The notes beneath the pieces are model-generated. The model had not been told where the DNA came from and made no database searches. It was given only the letters and a program-made list of their open reading frames with translations. A DNA stretch of 64,000 bases from a virus, in IMG/VR virus record IMGVR_UViG_3300031772_000001, positions 62,001 through 126,000 of that record, one strand, 5' to 3'. The translations under genes and the position numbers were made by a program. This document shows, in pieces, positions 25,241-33,412 of the stretch. The first letter of the stretch is position 1, and each line of letters begins with the position of its first letter.

Positions 25241-25435
25241 CTATCTTTGTAAAACTACCTTACGGCCATCTACCAACGTATGAATAATAGCAACATCATC
25301 CACGGTATACCGATATGAAGGATGAAACTTAGAAGCCTCCACAAGAACAGTCAACGCTTCTCGTGTAATGGACACAAAAGGCTTGTCCAACTCCAGAGAA
25401 ATCTTAGCAAGCTCTACGGCTTTCTTGACATCCAT
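25241..25435 (-). CDS. hypothetical protein, 64 aa
   Basis: Short alpha/beta protein, no cysteines, C-terminal beta segment VAIIHTLVDGRKVVLQR. AGGAGTAG precedes the ATG. Part of the small-gene cluster; function unknown. Confidence 0.6.
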   Translation of the reverse strand: MDVKKAVELAKISLELDKPFVSITREALTVLVEASKFHPSYRYTVDDVAIIHTLVDGRKVVLQR

Positions 25436-25440
25436 AACAA

Positions 25441-25668
25441 CTACTCCTGTTTTTTCTCAACAAGATTCTCAATTGGCTTCCCGCACTTCTGGCAAACACC
25501 AGCAACTTCCGCGCAACCACGACACGCAACCGACACTTGAGGATAAAAATCATACTCCCCATGAAGACGGCATACCTGCTTTCCCTGGTAGACAAACAGG
25601 GAAGGACACGGGGAATACATCTCCAAACACCTTGCGCAAAGCTGAAAAACTCGTTCTGGGTTATTCAT
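25441..25668 (-). CDS. multi-cysteine zinc protein, 75 aa
   Basis: Eight cysteines with CARC, CRGC and CQKCGK pairs: at least one and perhaps two zinc ribbons. Coupled in a row of small genes. Function unknown. Confidence 0.65.
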   Translation of the reverse strand: MNNPERVFQLCARCLEMYSPCPSLFVYQGKQVCRLHGEYDFYPQVSVACRGCAEVAGVCQKCGKPIENLVEKKQE

Positions 25669-25677
25669 AAAAGCTCC

Positions 25678-25980
25678 TCACGAATCATCCACACTTAGCA
25701 TAGCCTCATTGTGCCGAAGCCGCATATTAACATCATGCAAGGACATCCCCAAATCCTCCTCTTCGAGGATCTGCTCTTGATCCTGCTCATTTCTCAAAAA
25801 ATCCTGCACACCCTGCACCTGATCCGAATTCCAAATAGGGCAAACCCGAAAGTTACATTTGTCATAACCCTTCTTACACGTCACGAAGAACTTCCCCGAC
25901 ACTCCCATATACGAAAAATGCCGGTCATCACAATGGTTCTGAAAAACGTGAAAGGGAACTACCTTTTCTGAAACACTCAT
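25678..25980 (-). CDS. hypothetical protein, 100 aa
   Basis: Start taken at the ATG at 25980; a longer frame to 26238 would run antisense to a DUF932 coding frame and over its terminator. Contains a CKKGYDKC and VCPIW segment and an acidic Glu/Gln-rich C-terminal part. Unrecognised. Confidence 0.6.
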   Translation of the reverse strand: MSVSEKVVPFHVFQNHCDDRHFSYMGVSGKFFVTCKKGYDKCNFRVCPIWNSDQVQGVQDFLRNEQDQEQILEEEDLGMSLHDVNMRLRHNEAMLSVDDS

Positions 25981-26072
25981 GGTATATCTGCTACTTTCTA
26001 TGTGAGCACAAGTGAGGGGTTTACAACCCCGCGTCACACACACACAAATCAAAGAACAAAACTTGAAAAGAA

Positions 26073-26096
26073 GGAGGAGGCTTTTCAGCCCCCTCC
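26073..26096 (-). terminator. rho-independent terminator
   Basis: 10-bp GC-rich stem (GGAGGGGGCT/AGCCTCCTCC, one G-T) with a GAAA loop followed by TTCTTTTC on the minus strand, 8 bp after the DUF932 stop codon. Confidence 0.85.
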
Positions 26097-26104
26097 CCAC
26101 CAAC

Positions 26105-27079
26105 CTACGGAATCTGCACGGTATCAAGCTGGACCGCCAGCCCAAAAGCCTTCTCCTTGATCGCCGCACCCGAACCGAACCAGATATTCTCCAGCCGGGC
26201 CGAACCCTTGATACTCCGGTAGTAATCCACGTACTCAACTACCGAGTTGTAAAGACCCCACGCAGTTCCCTTAAATTCAGGAAGATCGGCACCCTTTGCC
26301 TTACCCTCAAAAAGTTCCTTGATCGTATCTCGAACATTGATCGACCGAGTTGAATTCCCACCCACACCCATTGAAGGGATCACGTACTCAAGAAAGTAGG
26401 CCAACATCCCGGTATCAACCTGAATCCGCGCCATCTTCGAGAAAGCATCTTCGGCCTGAGCACTCTGCTGCTTGGCAAGTCCCAACACCCGAAGCCCTTC
26501 CTGCAACCCGGCATCCATCGACTTCGTGTGACGAACCTTTATGATCCGCGAAGCACGACCCAACGCCATTGACAGAGTGTTCTGACACACAACCCGAACC
26601 GAAGTCAAAGCGGCAGTGATGGAAGAAGTACCATCGTGCGAGTTTGACAGAAGAAGATACTGGTCAATAATGTCGTTTGCGCCAACCTTAATCTGATCCG
26701 GCAGTTTCGCCAGCACCCAAATCCGCTCACCGCGACCAAGAGCACCTGCCGTATCATAAGCAGCCGCCCCTTTGTCAATCACGGTATCGAAGAACTTGAA
26801 AGCCTCACGGTTTTGCAGTGGGAGGTACTGTTTGCCTACCGCACCAATCACCCCCGGCAACCCGTCTACATCTGACCGCTTGACGAAGAAATTTTCCTGA
26901 GACTCCGCAAAAGAACCATCGGGAGTTTTCAGGAAACACGGCATCTTAACGGCATCCCAATTCAGCCCCGCCGCGACGATTGCTTCCGAAGCGGTCAGAA
27001 GCCCTTGCACGATTGTCCCTTCCTTGTGCCACGGCACAATTCCCTGGCCCGAAAACATTGAGTTCACATTCGCTGACAT
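26105..27079 (-). CDS. DUF932 phage/plasmid-like protein
   Basis: 324 aa from the ATG at 27079 with AGGAGG upstream. Family features: MFSGQGIVPWHKEGT near the start, GVIGAVGKQYLPLQNREAFKFFD, LLLSNSHDGTSSITAALTSVRVVCQNTLSMAL. Sits alone between promoter P1 and a terminator, so it is a monocistronic and probably strongly expressed early gene. Biochemical role of the family unknown. A divergent second member lies at 1569-2531. Confidence 0.88.
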   Translation of the reverse strand: MSANVNSMFSGQGIVPWHKEGTIVQGLLTASEAIVAAGLNWDAVKMPCFLKTPDGSFAESQENFFVKRSDVDGLPGVIGAVGKQYLPLQNREAFKFFDTVIDKGAAAYDTAGALGRGERIWVLAKLPDQIKVGANDIIDQYLLLSNSHDGTSSITAALTSVRVVCQNTLSMALGRASRIIKVRHTKSMDAGLQEGLRVLGLAKQQSAQAEDAFSKMARIQVDTGMLAYFLEYVIPSMGVGGNSTRSINVRDTIKELFEGKAKGADLPEFKGTAWGLYNSVVEYVDYYRSIKGSARLENIWFGSGAAIKEKAFGLAVQLDTVQIP

Positions 27080-27174
27080 AACCGTCCTCCTCTTAGATGA
27101 TTGTTTATTTGCCCTTACATCCCACATCTTTCTCTTCTTCTCTCTTCCCTCACTCTCATCTTCCCTACACTCTT

Positions 27175-27203
27175 AATATAACACAAGTCGAAACAAAAGT
27201 CAA
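27175..27203 (-). promoter_or_regulatory. sigma-70-type promoter P1
   Basis: Minus strand TTGACT-17 bp-TATATT, preceded by the AAAAGTTTTTGAAGATTTCTA block shared exactly with P2 and P3. About 95-bp leader before the DUF932 gene. Confidence 0.85.
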
Positions 27204-27251
27204 TAGAAATCTTCAAAAACTTTTAAGGTCTGTAACCCATTGAAAAATAAC

Positions 27252-27270
27252 AAGTTACATCAGGTAGCTT
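27252..27270 (-). terminator. possible weak terminator
   Basis: AAGCTAC/GTAACTT stem with one mismatch and a CTGAT loop, then GTTATTTTTC, immediately after the stop of the gene at 27273-27605 and before promoter P1. Confidence 0.35.
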
Positions 27271-27272
27271 TT

Positions 27273-27605
27273 TCAAAAATCCGTCTTCACCCAACACAGC
27301 TTCTTTGGGGGCCACTGCTTCGGCAGTATCTCGGTGTCTGCCCAATCATAGACCCGACTGAAAATTTCATCAAAAATATCAACGTCATCCTTATCCTCTG
27401 ACCCGGCAAGATCGCGCAAATCAAAAACAATATCATCAAGCTCAGAAAGTATACCTGAATCCTCTTTGAACTTGATAGCCAACGATGGGCGAAGAGCTTC
27501 CATCTTATCAGCAATCTCATTTGACAAGACAGACAACGCAACTTCCTCGTTCTTAGACTTCTTCCAAGTCTTCTCAATGTCAAGAGTATACTGCCAGTTC
27601 GCCAT
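27273..27605 (-). CDS. hypothetical protein, 110 aa
   Basis: Acidic helical protein with conserved-looking aromatic ends (ANWQYTLDIEKTW, WPPKKLCWVKTDF). No recognised domain. AGGGAGG before the ATG. Confidence 0.65.
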   Translation of the reverse strand: MANWQYTLDIEKTWKKSKNEEVALSVLSNEIADKMEALRPSLAIKFKEDSGILSELDDIVFDLRDLAGSEDKDDVDIFDEIFSRVYDWADTEILPKQWPPKKLCWVKTDF

Positions 27606-27615
27606 AAAACCTCCC

Positions 27616-28029
27616 TTATATCATCCGATTGTACCCACAAACCTTGATGCCATTCTTCCTATCCTCCCACACAGTCTCAAACCCCGCCTGAGAGTATGGA
27701 CCGTCAGGATAAACAAAAGTTGAAATAAAAGATATGTCTATCTTCTCAGGAAGGTACTTTTGGTATGCCTCCATCGTATCAATCAGAGACAACACAGCAC
27801 GACCGGGATTACCTTGTGCAAAAAGCTCTAAAGCAAGTAGCGCAGATTTTTCAAACAAAGGTAGCTGAAAAGCCTCAATACGCTTCTCCAGCACACTAAG
27901 GATGAAAGAGTTTTCTCTCATCTCAGGATAAACCAAAGCAAATGCCTGTGGATCTTTCTTATTGATCAGCAAAATAGCAAGAAAAGTTTGCGCCTCATCA
28001 TCGGTCATTGGTCTATGTGCAAAGCTCAT
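27616..28029 (-). CDS. hypothetical protein, 137 aa
   Basis: Helical first two thirds, beta C-terminal third (ISTFVYPDGPYSQAGFETVW). Unrecognised. Overlaps the upstream gene by 17 nt. Confidence 0.6.
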   Translation of the reverse strand: MSFAHRPMTDDEAQTFLAILLINKKDPQAFALVYPEMRENSFILSVLEKRIEAFQLPLFEKSALLALELFAQGNPGRAVLSLIDTMEAYQKYLPEKIDISFISTFVYPDGPYSQAGFETVWEDRKNGIKVCGYNRMI

Positions 28030-28261
28030 AGACTACCTCCACAAGAACAACACCGGATTTTTTCTTTTTCCACTGAAGTAAACCCGACAGGGATTTAGGG
28101 ACACGACAAGAGCACTTTGGCCGAAGAACAATCACCGTATCAGGATCGTAAATGTTAAGCCCAATCATCCCAAGAGCAGGCTCAACAACACCACGATCCG
28201 GCCATACCAAAAGATCACCCTCTTGCACATGACCCTTCAAAATATGCTCATACCTCTTCAT
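28013..28261 (-). CDS. hypothetical protein, 82 aa
   Basis: Beta-rich with a CSC pair; no known motif. In the run of coupled small genes. The strand-rich N-terminal half (GDLLVWPDRGVVEPALG) is SH3-like in pattern only. Confidence 0.6.
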   Translation of the reverse strand: MKRYEHILKGHVQEGDLLVWPDRGVVEPALGMIGLNIYDPDTVIVLRPKCSCRVPKSLSGLLQWKKKKSGVVLVEVVYELCT

Positions 28262-28273
28262 AAATCGCTTCCC

Positions 28274-28534
28274 CTATCCATAAATATACTCTATTGCAGA
28301 ATGTACCATGTAAACACAAGGCACGCCATCGTAAAAACTCTTGTGATAAGATACATGATAGTCATTCTTCAAAACAAGCCACTCCCGGCCATACCCAAAC
28401 TTCCGGTTAATCTCCCCGGTATCTACATACTTCCGAAAAGTTTCGTAGGTAATAGACCGTGCCCGATCCACCATCCTGTGAATCTTCTCAGCAGTTGAAT
28501 CAACACAGCAGATAATGTAGTGGTATTGTTTCAT
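28274..28534 (-). CDS. hypothetical protein, 86 aa
   Basis: Start chosen at 28534, where ATG overlaps the upstream stop (ATGA). Tyrosine- and histidine-rich alpha/beta protein. Unrecognised. Confidence 0.6.
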   Translation of the reverse strand: MKQYHYIICCVDSTAEKIHRMVDRARSITYETFRKYVDTGEINRKFGYGREWLVLKNDYHVSYHKSFYDGVPCVYMVHSAIEYIYG

Positions 28535-29001
28535 GCCCACTCAGACCACACCCCATCCTTGATCACCCCGCGAGGGTAATCTTTTGGGTCAAGGCTAAGG
28601 TGGGTTTTTATGGAGTCCAGAAGAACCTCATAGTTATTCTCAATCCGTGAACCAAACCGACGAACCCACTCACCCAACTCTCCCCCAACAAACTCCTCAG
28701 AAAAAACCTCCAGACAGACTCGCAAAAATTCCTCAGCAGGAACCTCAACCCTTCCCGAACTCCGAACAATAACACCATTGAAAAGGGCAACCCCGTCTTC
28801 CTCTTCCAAATCTAAAAACATGGAAGACCTACGGGATCGAACCTCATGCACTGCCTCATCATTAGAAAGAATAAACCGCTCCTTCCCAACAATCAAAGCC
28901 CGCATATCAGGAGTTTTAGGGCGAGGAGTAACGTGATCCCCACCAGCATTCAGCAACTCCCGAATCACAGCAGACACATCAATGATCTTGACGAGACTCA
29001 T
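28531..29001 (-). CDS. hypothetical protein, 156 aa
   Basis: Acidic alpha/beta protein with a beta-rich centre (residues 60-90) and a helical tail. No motif recognised. TAGGAGG precedes the ATG. Confidence 0.65.
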   Translation of the reverse strand: MSLVKIIDVSAVIRELLNAGGDHVTPRPKTPDMRALIVGKERFILSNDEAVHEVRSRRSSMFLDLEEEDGVALFNGVIVRSSGRVEVPAEEFLRVCLEVFSEEFVGGELGEWVRRFGSRIENNYEVLLDSIKTHLSLDPKDYPRGVIKDGVWSEWA

Positions 29002-29011
29002 TATCTACCTC

Positions 29012-29239
29012 CTATAAAGAAACATCCTGCCCTATTACGGGAAAATGCGTTTCAAGAACGCCGGGACGTGAAGAATCTATCCCACCTGACTGTTGCCCGT
29101 GACTCCCCTTATATGCGGCGCGTTTTTCGCAACAATTACTGGCAATGTCCTTAAAAAAATGAGGGCATACTTCACCAGACAAACAACACATTTCGCTGTC
29201 ACTCTCGTTAGTAAAAACATGTTCACAATATTTGTTCAT
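29012..29239 (-). CDS. cysteine-rich protein, 75 aa
   Basis: Cysteines at residues 5, 18, 19, 25, 36, 37 with several histidines in the first half; the C-terminal half is glycine/serine-rich. Possible zinc protein. Its ATG abuts the stop of the small membrane-protein frame upstream. Confidence 0.6.
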   Translation of the reverse strand: MNKYCEHVFTNESDSEMCCLSGEVCPHFFKDIASNCCEKRAAYKGSHGQQSGGIDSSRPGVLETHFPVIGQDVSL

Positions 29240-29338
29240 TCACAACTCCTTAATAAATGGTGAGCATTTCTTACAACCACACTTAAAGAGAATAAGCACG
29301 AGAAACACCACCACCAGAAACCAACCGATTGACAACAT
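29240..29338 (-). CDS. candidate 32-aa membrane micro-protein
   Basis: Starts MLSIGWFLVVVFLVLILFK: one transmembrane helix followed by CGCKKC. It overlaps the 3' end of the gene at 29283-29555 in another frame. Its stop directly abuts the next ATG, which is typical of real genes here. A longer frame to 29500 is less likely because it would be almost wholly embedded. Confidence 0.45.
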   Translation of the reverse strand: MLSIGWFLVVVFLVLILFKCGCKKCSPFIKEL

Positions 29339-29555
29339 CTTTGTAACCTTGCCCACCATCCCGAAGAACTTGTTTGAACTTTTTAGGATAGTAGAATCCG
29401 TTACCACCAGACTGAAACGCCAGATTCTCAACTGGCACCTTACCATCCTTCCAACAAGATTCTGGGAGTATATACCCAAGCCCAACACCACCCAACTCAC
29501 ATACCGTTGTCACCTTTTCACCAATCGCCTGTACTGTACTTGCTCTGAGATTCAT
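29283..29555 (-). CDS. hypothetical protein, 90 aa
   Basis: Glycine-rich, mixed composition, no motif I recognise. GGGAGGTAGAGA precedes the ATG. It is the first gene behind promoter/leader cassette P2. Confidence 0.65.
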   Translation of the reverse strand: MNLRASTVQAIGEKVTTVCELGGVGLGYILPESCWKDGKVPVENLAFQSGGNGFYYPKKFKQVLRDGGQGYKDVVNRLVSGGGVSRAYSL

Positions 29556-29560
29556 TCTCT

Positions 29561-29696
29561 ACCTCCCTTATTTTTTCTTCTCTTTCCCGTCTCTCCCCTG
29601 TCTCTCCCCTGTCTCTCTTACACCTTTAATATACACCTTATTTGGATGATTGTCAATAGAAATCTTCAAAAACTTTTGACCTCTGTAAGTGATTGA
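29561..29696 (-). repeat. 136-bp promoter/leader cassette, copy 1
   Basis: Nearly identical and equal in length to 36457-36592. Contains the upstream AAAAGTTTTTGAAG block, promoter P2, and a purine-rich leader with 11-bp AGAGACAGGGG tandem units ending in AAATAAGGGAGGT, the ribosome binding site. Confidence 0.9.
29628..29656 (-). promoter_or_regulatory. sigma-70-type promoter P2
   Basis: TTGACA, 17-bp spacer, TATATT on the minus strand; a near-consensus promoter preceding the gene at 29283-29555. Confidence 0.9.
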
Positions 29697-29715
29697 AAAT
29701 AAACGACATAAAAAA

Positions 29716-29739
29716 GGCCAGAGTAATCCAACTCCAGCC
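29716..29739 (-). terminator. rho-independent terminator
   Basis: GGCTGGAGT/ACTCTGGCC stem (9 bp, two G-T pairs), 6-base loop, then TTTTTTA on the minus strand. Lies after the TSCPD gene and just ahead of promoter P2. Confidence 0.8.
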
Positions 29740-29775
29740 AACTTTCAAATCACCTTGTTTTCAACTTGACATTTT

Positions 29776-30603
29776 TCAGCACTTGGAGAATGAGCACCGC
29801 CTACAGATCACACACCCCTCCTCATGCCCCAACGCAGCCCGACACTCAGGGCATAACCCCCGCTGTATCCAGTAATCCTCACCCTTGCCCTCATCACCAA
29901 CGTAGGGCACACCAGCCGTAAAAAACTTTGCTCTCTCCTTCGCCTGACTCAACCGAATAGGTTCCAACAAAGGAGATCCTACAGAAATGTCACTTATTTC
30001 AAAACTTTTCACTCCAGCAACATTGTCTTTGACCACACTCATGTCCGCTGGAAGATCCACCAGAAGATCCTCTGGCAACACATCAAACGGTTCTGATTTC
30101 TCAAAAATCTCAGACAATCTTGATTTTTCGATCCTATCCTTCGCAAGTTCTACGGTCTTACCTCGCAAATCATCTACGGATGAAAAAATCGCCCTCAACT
30201 CATCTTGATGATCCTCAAAAAACTTTTGCGCTTGTAAAGTCTTTCGTATCGCAGATGCAAGTGCCTTACTACAAGAACTATTTCCAGTTTTCTTAAACCC
30301 CTCATCACGCCCTGCACGATACCGAGCCGTAGGACATATCTCAGACTCAAGCTGATCCAAAATCTCCTCAATAGGGACATTGTTTTGTAAAGCGAGAGAG
30401 ACAAGCCGCCCCGTCATTTTTGTATTTGAAGAACACCCGCCCTTAGAAGATGACCCACAAAACACTTCGACCAGCTTCACCTTATCATGCCAATTAAACT
30501 TGATAGAGAAAAAAGATGACCCACAACCTGTCTGCTCCTTGAAAGTCAACCCGATAGTAGGATTATCCCTATGGACTCTTGCGTCTGTAAGACCGTCACC
30601 CAT
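29776..30603 (-). CDS. TSCPD-domain protein with NrdJ-type zinc ribbon
   Basis: 275 aa. Residues 22-125 match the TSCPD domain (EQTGCGSSFFSIKFN, GGCSSNTKMTGRLVSLALQNNVPIEEIL). The last 26 residues (LCPECRAALGHEEGC, CRRCSFSKC) match the C-terminal ribbon of adenosylcobalamin-dependent ribonucleotide reductase NrdJ. No reductase catalytic domain is encoded in the window. Possibly a trans-acting reductase partner or regulator; this is inference. Confidence 0.8.
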   Translation of the reverse strand: MGDGLTDARVHRDNPTIGLTFKEQTGCGSSFFSIKFNWHDKVKLVEVFCGSSSKGGCSSNTKMTGRLVSLALQNNVPIEEILDQLESEICPTARYRAGRDEGFKKTGNSSCSKALASAIRKTLQAQKFFEDHQDELRAIFSSVDDLRGKTVELAKDRIEKSRLSEIFEKSEPFDVLPEDLLVDLPADMSVVKDNVAGVKSFEISDISVGSPLLEPIRLSQAKERAKFFTAGVPYVGDEGKGEDYWIQRGLCPECRAALGHEEGCVICRRCSFSKC

Positions 30604-30784
30604 CTACCCTCCCTTTAAGTTCTCTATACACGACCAAAAGACTCACCATTGACATCTTATATAGATTATCCATGAGAAGTCTCACAATGTCAATAGCAAT
30701 TTCCCGTCTCTTGTCTAATGCCTTTGAAGAAAGGTCAAGAGAAGTCTCAGAGTTTTCAACAACAAAATCAGGGGAGTCGTTCAT
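30596..30784 (-). CDS. hypothetical helical protein, 62 aa
   Basis: Amphipathic helices throughout (LDKRREIAIDIVRLLMDNLYKMSMVSLLVVYREL). Its stop overlaps the TSCPD gene start. Could be a small partner of it. Upstream 226 bp hold no convincing gene. Confidence 0.55.
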   Translation of the reverse strand: MNDSPDFVVENSETSLDLSSKALDKRREIAIDIVRLLMDNLYKMSMVSLLVVYRELKGRVDG

Positions 30785-31010
30785 TGGTAAAGTCTATCAC
30801 ACCTACACAACAAAAATCGGGAAGACGGCAAGTTGGGAAATCCTAAGTACAACAACTAACAACAACCAATGAAGGTTTGTGTATGTAAGGTCAGCAACAA
30901 CAAGATAAATATAGCCCTACATTGCCACAACCATGACGTAAAGGAAATTCCCCGGCAACAAAGCAAGCCCTGTCACCCTTGCCGTCTATCCCGCATTATC
31001 CCACGTACAC

Positions 31011-31292
31011 CTACTCAATCGGCTTCATCAGAGAGGCACAATCCACATCAACATCAACCATCGTCTTTGCATTGGACTCTTTGATTGCATTCTCAATCGT
31101 AAAGAGAGCGTTCTGAAGATCCGTTGTCAGCCTGTCTACCTTCTTAACATCATAGGTAGGCTCAATAATTTTCTTGTCATCCCCGTAATAAGATGTACGG
31201 GAAGTCAAAGAACCCTTCATGTTGACCAACTCAGACAACCGGCCACGAAGCTGCTTCTCCCGCACAAGCCACGAATTAACAGACGCTACCAT
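31011..31292 (-). CDS. hypothetical coiled-coil protein, 93 aa
   Basis: Helical, with a NSWLVREKQLRGRLSELVN start and a second helix ending in IENAIKESN, similar in layout to DIP1984/septicolysin-like small proteins, though I cannot confirm the family. GAGGAGGGG precedes the ATG. Confidence 0.6.
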   Translation of the reverse strand: MVASVNSWLVREKQLRGRLSELVNMKGSLTSRTSYYGDDKKIIEPTYDVKKVDRLTTDLQNALFTIENAIKESNAKTMVDVDVDCASLMKPIE

Positions 31293-31325
31293 AGCCCCTC
31301 CTCAGTGTAGGTGATAATCCTTGTA

Positions 31326-31838
31326 TTAGAACTGGTCAAGATCAAACCGCTCAAAAGACTTCATCCCCTTGATCTTCTTAACAAGAGCAATACTGACCTT
31401 ATTATACCAATCAATATCCTTCTGCCTTTTGGCAAAAAGTTTTCTCCTCTTATCATAATACAACCTCTTCCTCTGCATTGCATCCACATCAAGGGCATCA
31501 ATCACTTTCCTACCAGAAATAAGTCTCTCCCGTACAGCTTGCCGCCACTTAATCAGATCATCAGAAGAGTTTTCCTCTACAGCCTTCTGCTTTTTCAAAA
31601 ACTCCGTTGCTTCCTGAATATCTGACAAACACCCAAAAGAGACGTACTTGTACCTTTTCAGAAAATCCTTGGTCTGCTCTGGTGTCTCCAACCCAAGACG
31701 TTTCCCCTGAGCAAACAACTCACAAAAAACAACTGCCTTATCCTTCTTTGTAGCAACAAAATCATCAGCTATACGCTTTGCACTGTTGTCAATCTTCTTA
31801 TCCAGGATCTTATCTGGAATATTAACCAACTTCTTCAT
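31326..31838 (-). CDS. hypothetical basic protein, 170 aa
   Basis: Start at the ATG at 31838 with AAAGGG upstream. Lysine-rich and helical, possibly a nucleic-acid binder. No motif recognised. Confidence 0.65.
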   Translation of the reverse strand: MKKLVNIPDKILDKKIDNSAKRIADDFVATKKDKAVVFCELFAQGKRLGLETPEQTKDFLKRYKYVSFGCLSDIQEATEFLKKQKAVEENSSDDLIKWRQAVRERLISGRKVIDALDVDAMQRKRLYYDKRRKLFAKRQKDIDWYNKVSIALVKKIKGMKSFERFDLDQF

Positions 31839-31860
31839 ACAAAACCCTTTCAAGAAAATA

Positions 31861-31886
31861 GAAGGTGTTACTTGAATAACACCCTC
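31861..31886 (-). terminator. rho-independent terminator
   Basis: 10-bp stem (GAGGGTGTTA/TAACACCTTC, one G-T), 6-base loop, then TATTTTC on the minus strand, 20 bp after the SPFH gene stop. Confidence 0.75.
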
Positions 31887-31905
31887 ATGTTATCTGTTAA
31901 TCACA

Positions 31906-33123
31906 CTACTTCTTACCGGGAACACTCAAATCCAAAGACAGATCACGCGCCGCCTTCGCAGTCATAATCTCCATGAAGTTCGTAGCACCATTTCCACCAC
32001 CAACCGACCCACCCATCACCGTAGTCGGAACAATCTGACCTGAATATTTTGAAAAAGCCTCTGACCACATCTGCTGAACAGCCTTGTATGCTTCGAGCTT
32101 CTTCTCCAAAGCACCATCCGCTGACATAATCAACTTACGCTTTTCAGCTTCACCCTCTCCCTCCAAAATGAGCTTCTTCTTTGTAAACTCCGCTGCATCC
32201 CGCATCAAAGAAGCAACAGCCTTTTCCTTCTCAGCATCAGTTACCGCTGCTTGTTTCTCCTGCTCCTTCTGATACTTCACCTTCATCACAGCAGCAAGAC
32301 CTTCAGCTTCCGCAGTCAACTTATCCTGATTCGCACGGATAGCGTTCTGCTTCGCTACCTCCGTCTGCAATGTCTGATCCCTCTGCTTCTTAATCATATC
32401 ATCCACTGCATTATCAAACTTCGGTACGTCAATCTGACACTGCGTTACTCGACACCCCAACTGCTCCAAAACTGTAGGATTTCTTAGTGGTTTATTCGTA
32501 CTGTCAAGCACAATCTCAGTCATTCGTACACGCTCGGAATCACCTACAGCCCTATGAATCCACTTATCAACAGAACGTGTCTGATAAGTACCATACATCA
32601 ACTGATCCTCAATCTCACTCTGCAAAACAGCAAGAGTAGTATAAGCCTCTCGTGCTGAATGAAGATTCGCTGAAAGTTTAATTGCATTCGCACCTACAGG
32701 CACAATGCCGTTACTCACAAGATGCTCAAACCCTCCGGCAAACTGACTTTTAATTGCCTTCATCTGTTCAGAATTTGACGGAAGAGAAACACGAAGTTGA
32801 GCACGGATCAAAGCACGAGTACCATCATTGAAAATAACAGGAACTTCATCAGCCTCAAAACTCTTGTGTCCCGGTGCCTGTCCAAAAACTACTGTCACTA
32901 CCTGACGGTACACATCCACATGACCAAGAAATTTCCCATACGGCCCTGCCGTTGTCTTTACATGAAGCGCACCACCAAGATCCTGCACAATCACAAACTC
33001 ACCGGCCTTATTGAACCCCACAATGTTAAGAGCAACAACCAAAGCAATCAACAAAGCACCACCAAGACCAATAAGAGACAAAATGGACTTGAGAGGCACA
33101 ACAGACGGATCATTCTTTGGCAT
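31906..33123 (-). CDS. SPFH/band-7 (prohibitin/flotillin-like) membrane protein
   Basis: 405 aa. One N-terminal transmembrane helix (about 14-36) anchors an SPFH domain (residues 40-235: GEFVIVQDLGG, VPVIFNDGTRALIRAQLRV). A long Ala/Glu/Lys coiled coil follows (255-360: AEAEGLAAVMKVKYQKEQEK, EGEGEAEKRKL) and a Gly-rich tail. The family forms ring or cage oligomers in membranes. In a phage it may protect or remodel the host membrane. The 72-aa membrane protein upstream is a likely partner. Confidence 0.9.
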   Translation of the reverse strand: MPKNDPSVVPLKSILSLIGLGGALLIALVVALNIVGFNKAGEFVIVQDLGGALHVKTTAGPYGKFLGHVDVYRQVVTVVFGQAPGHKSFEADEVPVIFNDGTRALIRAQLRVSLPSNSEQMKAIKSQFAGGFEHLVSNGIVPVGANAIKLSANLHSAREAYTTLAVLQSEIEDQLMYGTYQTRSVDKWIHRAVGDSERVRMTEIVLDSTNKPLRNPTVLEQLGCRVTQCQIDVPKFDNAVDDMIKKQRDQTLQTEVAKQNAIRANQDKLTAEAEGLAAVMKVKYQKEQEKQAAVTDAEKEKAVASLMRDAAEFTKKKLILEGEGEAEKRKLIMSADGALEKKLEAYKAVQQMWSEAFSKYSGQIVPTTVMGGSVGGGNGATNFMEIMTAKAARDLSLDLSVPGKK

Positions 33124-33154
33124 ACCAGAATCTCCTTAAAAAAATTGTGAAATA

Positions 33155-33373
33155 TCACTGTCTCAGAAAAGAATCAACCTTCTTAGAAGCCTTGTCTGCT
33201 TTCTTCATATCGACCTTAGAAACCGTATCTGCCAAAGAAACATCCTCCTCTATTGCAGCTTTCTTAAAAAGAACTGCAATAAAAGGAACCCTTGACAAAA
33301 CCAACTTCCAAGACACAAAAAGAAAAGCAACCAAAATCAAAACAACAAGAAGAAACTCCATCAACATACGCAT
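33155..33373 (-). CDS. single-pass membrane protein, 72 aa
   Basis: One N-terminal helix (MEFLLVVLILVAFLFVSWKLVL) and a cytoplasmic charged helical tail (KVDMKKADKASKKVD). Perfect AGGAGG at the start. Adjacent to the SPFH gene, which it may regulate or dock with. Confidence 0.75.
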   Translation of the reverse strand: MRMLMEFLLVVLILVAFLFVSWKLVLSRVPFIAVLFKKAAIEEDVSLADTVSKVDMKKADKASKKVDSFLRQ

Positions 33374-33412
33374 ACAGTCCTCCTATTTTGGATAATTCAT
33401 ACATCCTCCTTA

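Noticed and set aside
25981-26238. Arg-rich extension of the 100-aa protein
   Set aside because: Runs over the DUF932 coding region and its terminator.
30785-31010. 226-bp gap checked for a gene or promoter
   Set aside because: Only very short frames and no -35/-10 pair; a plus-strand 71-aa frame has no support. Nothing reported.
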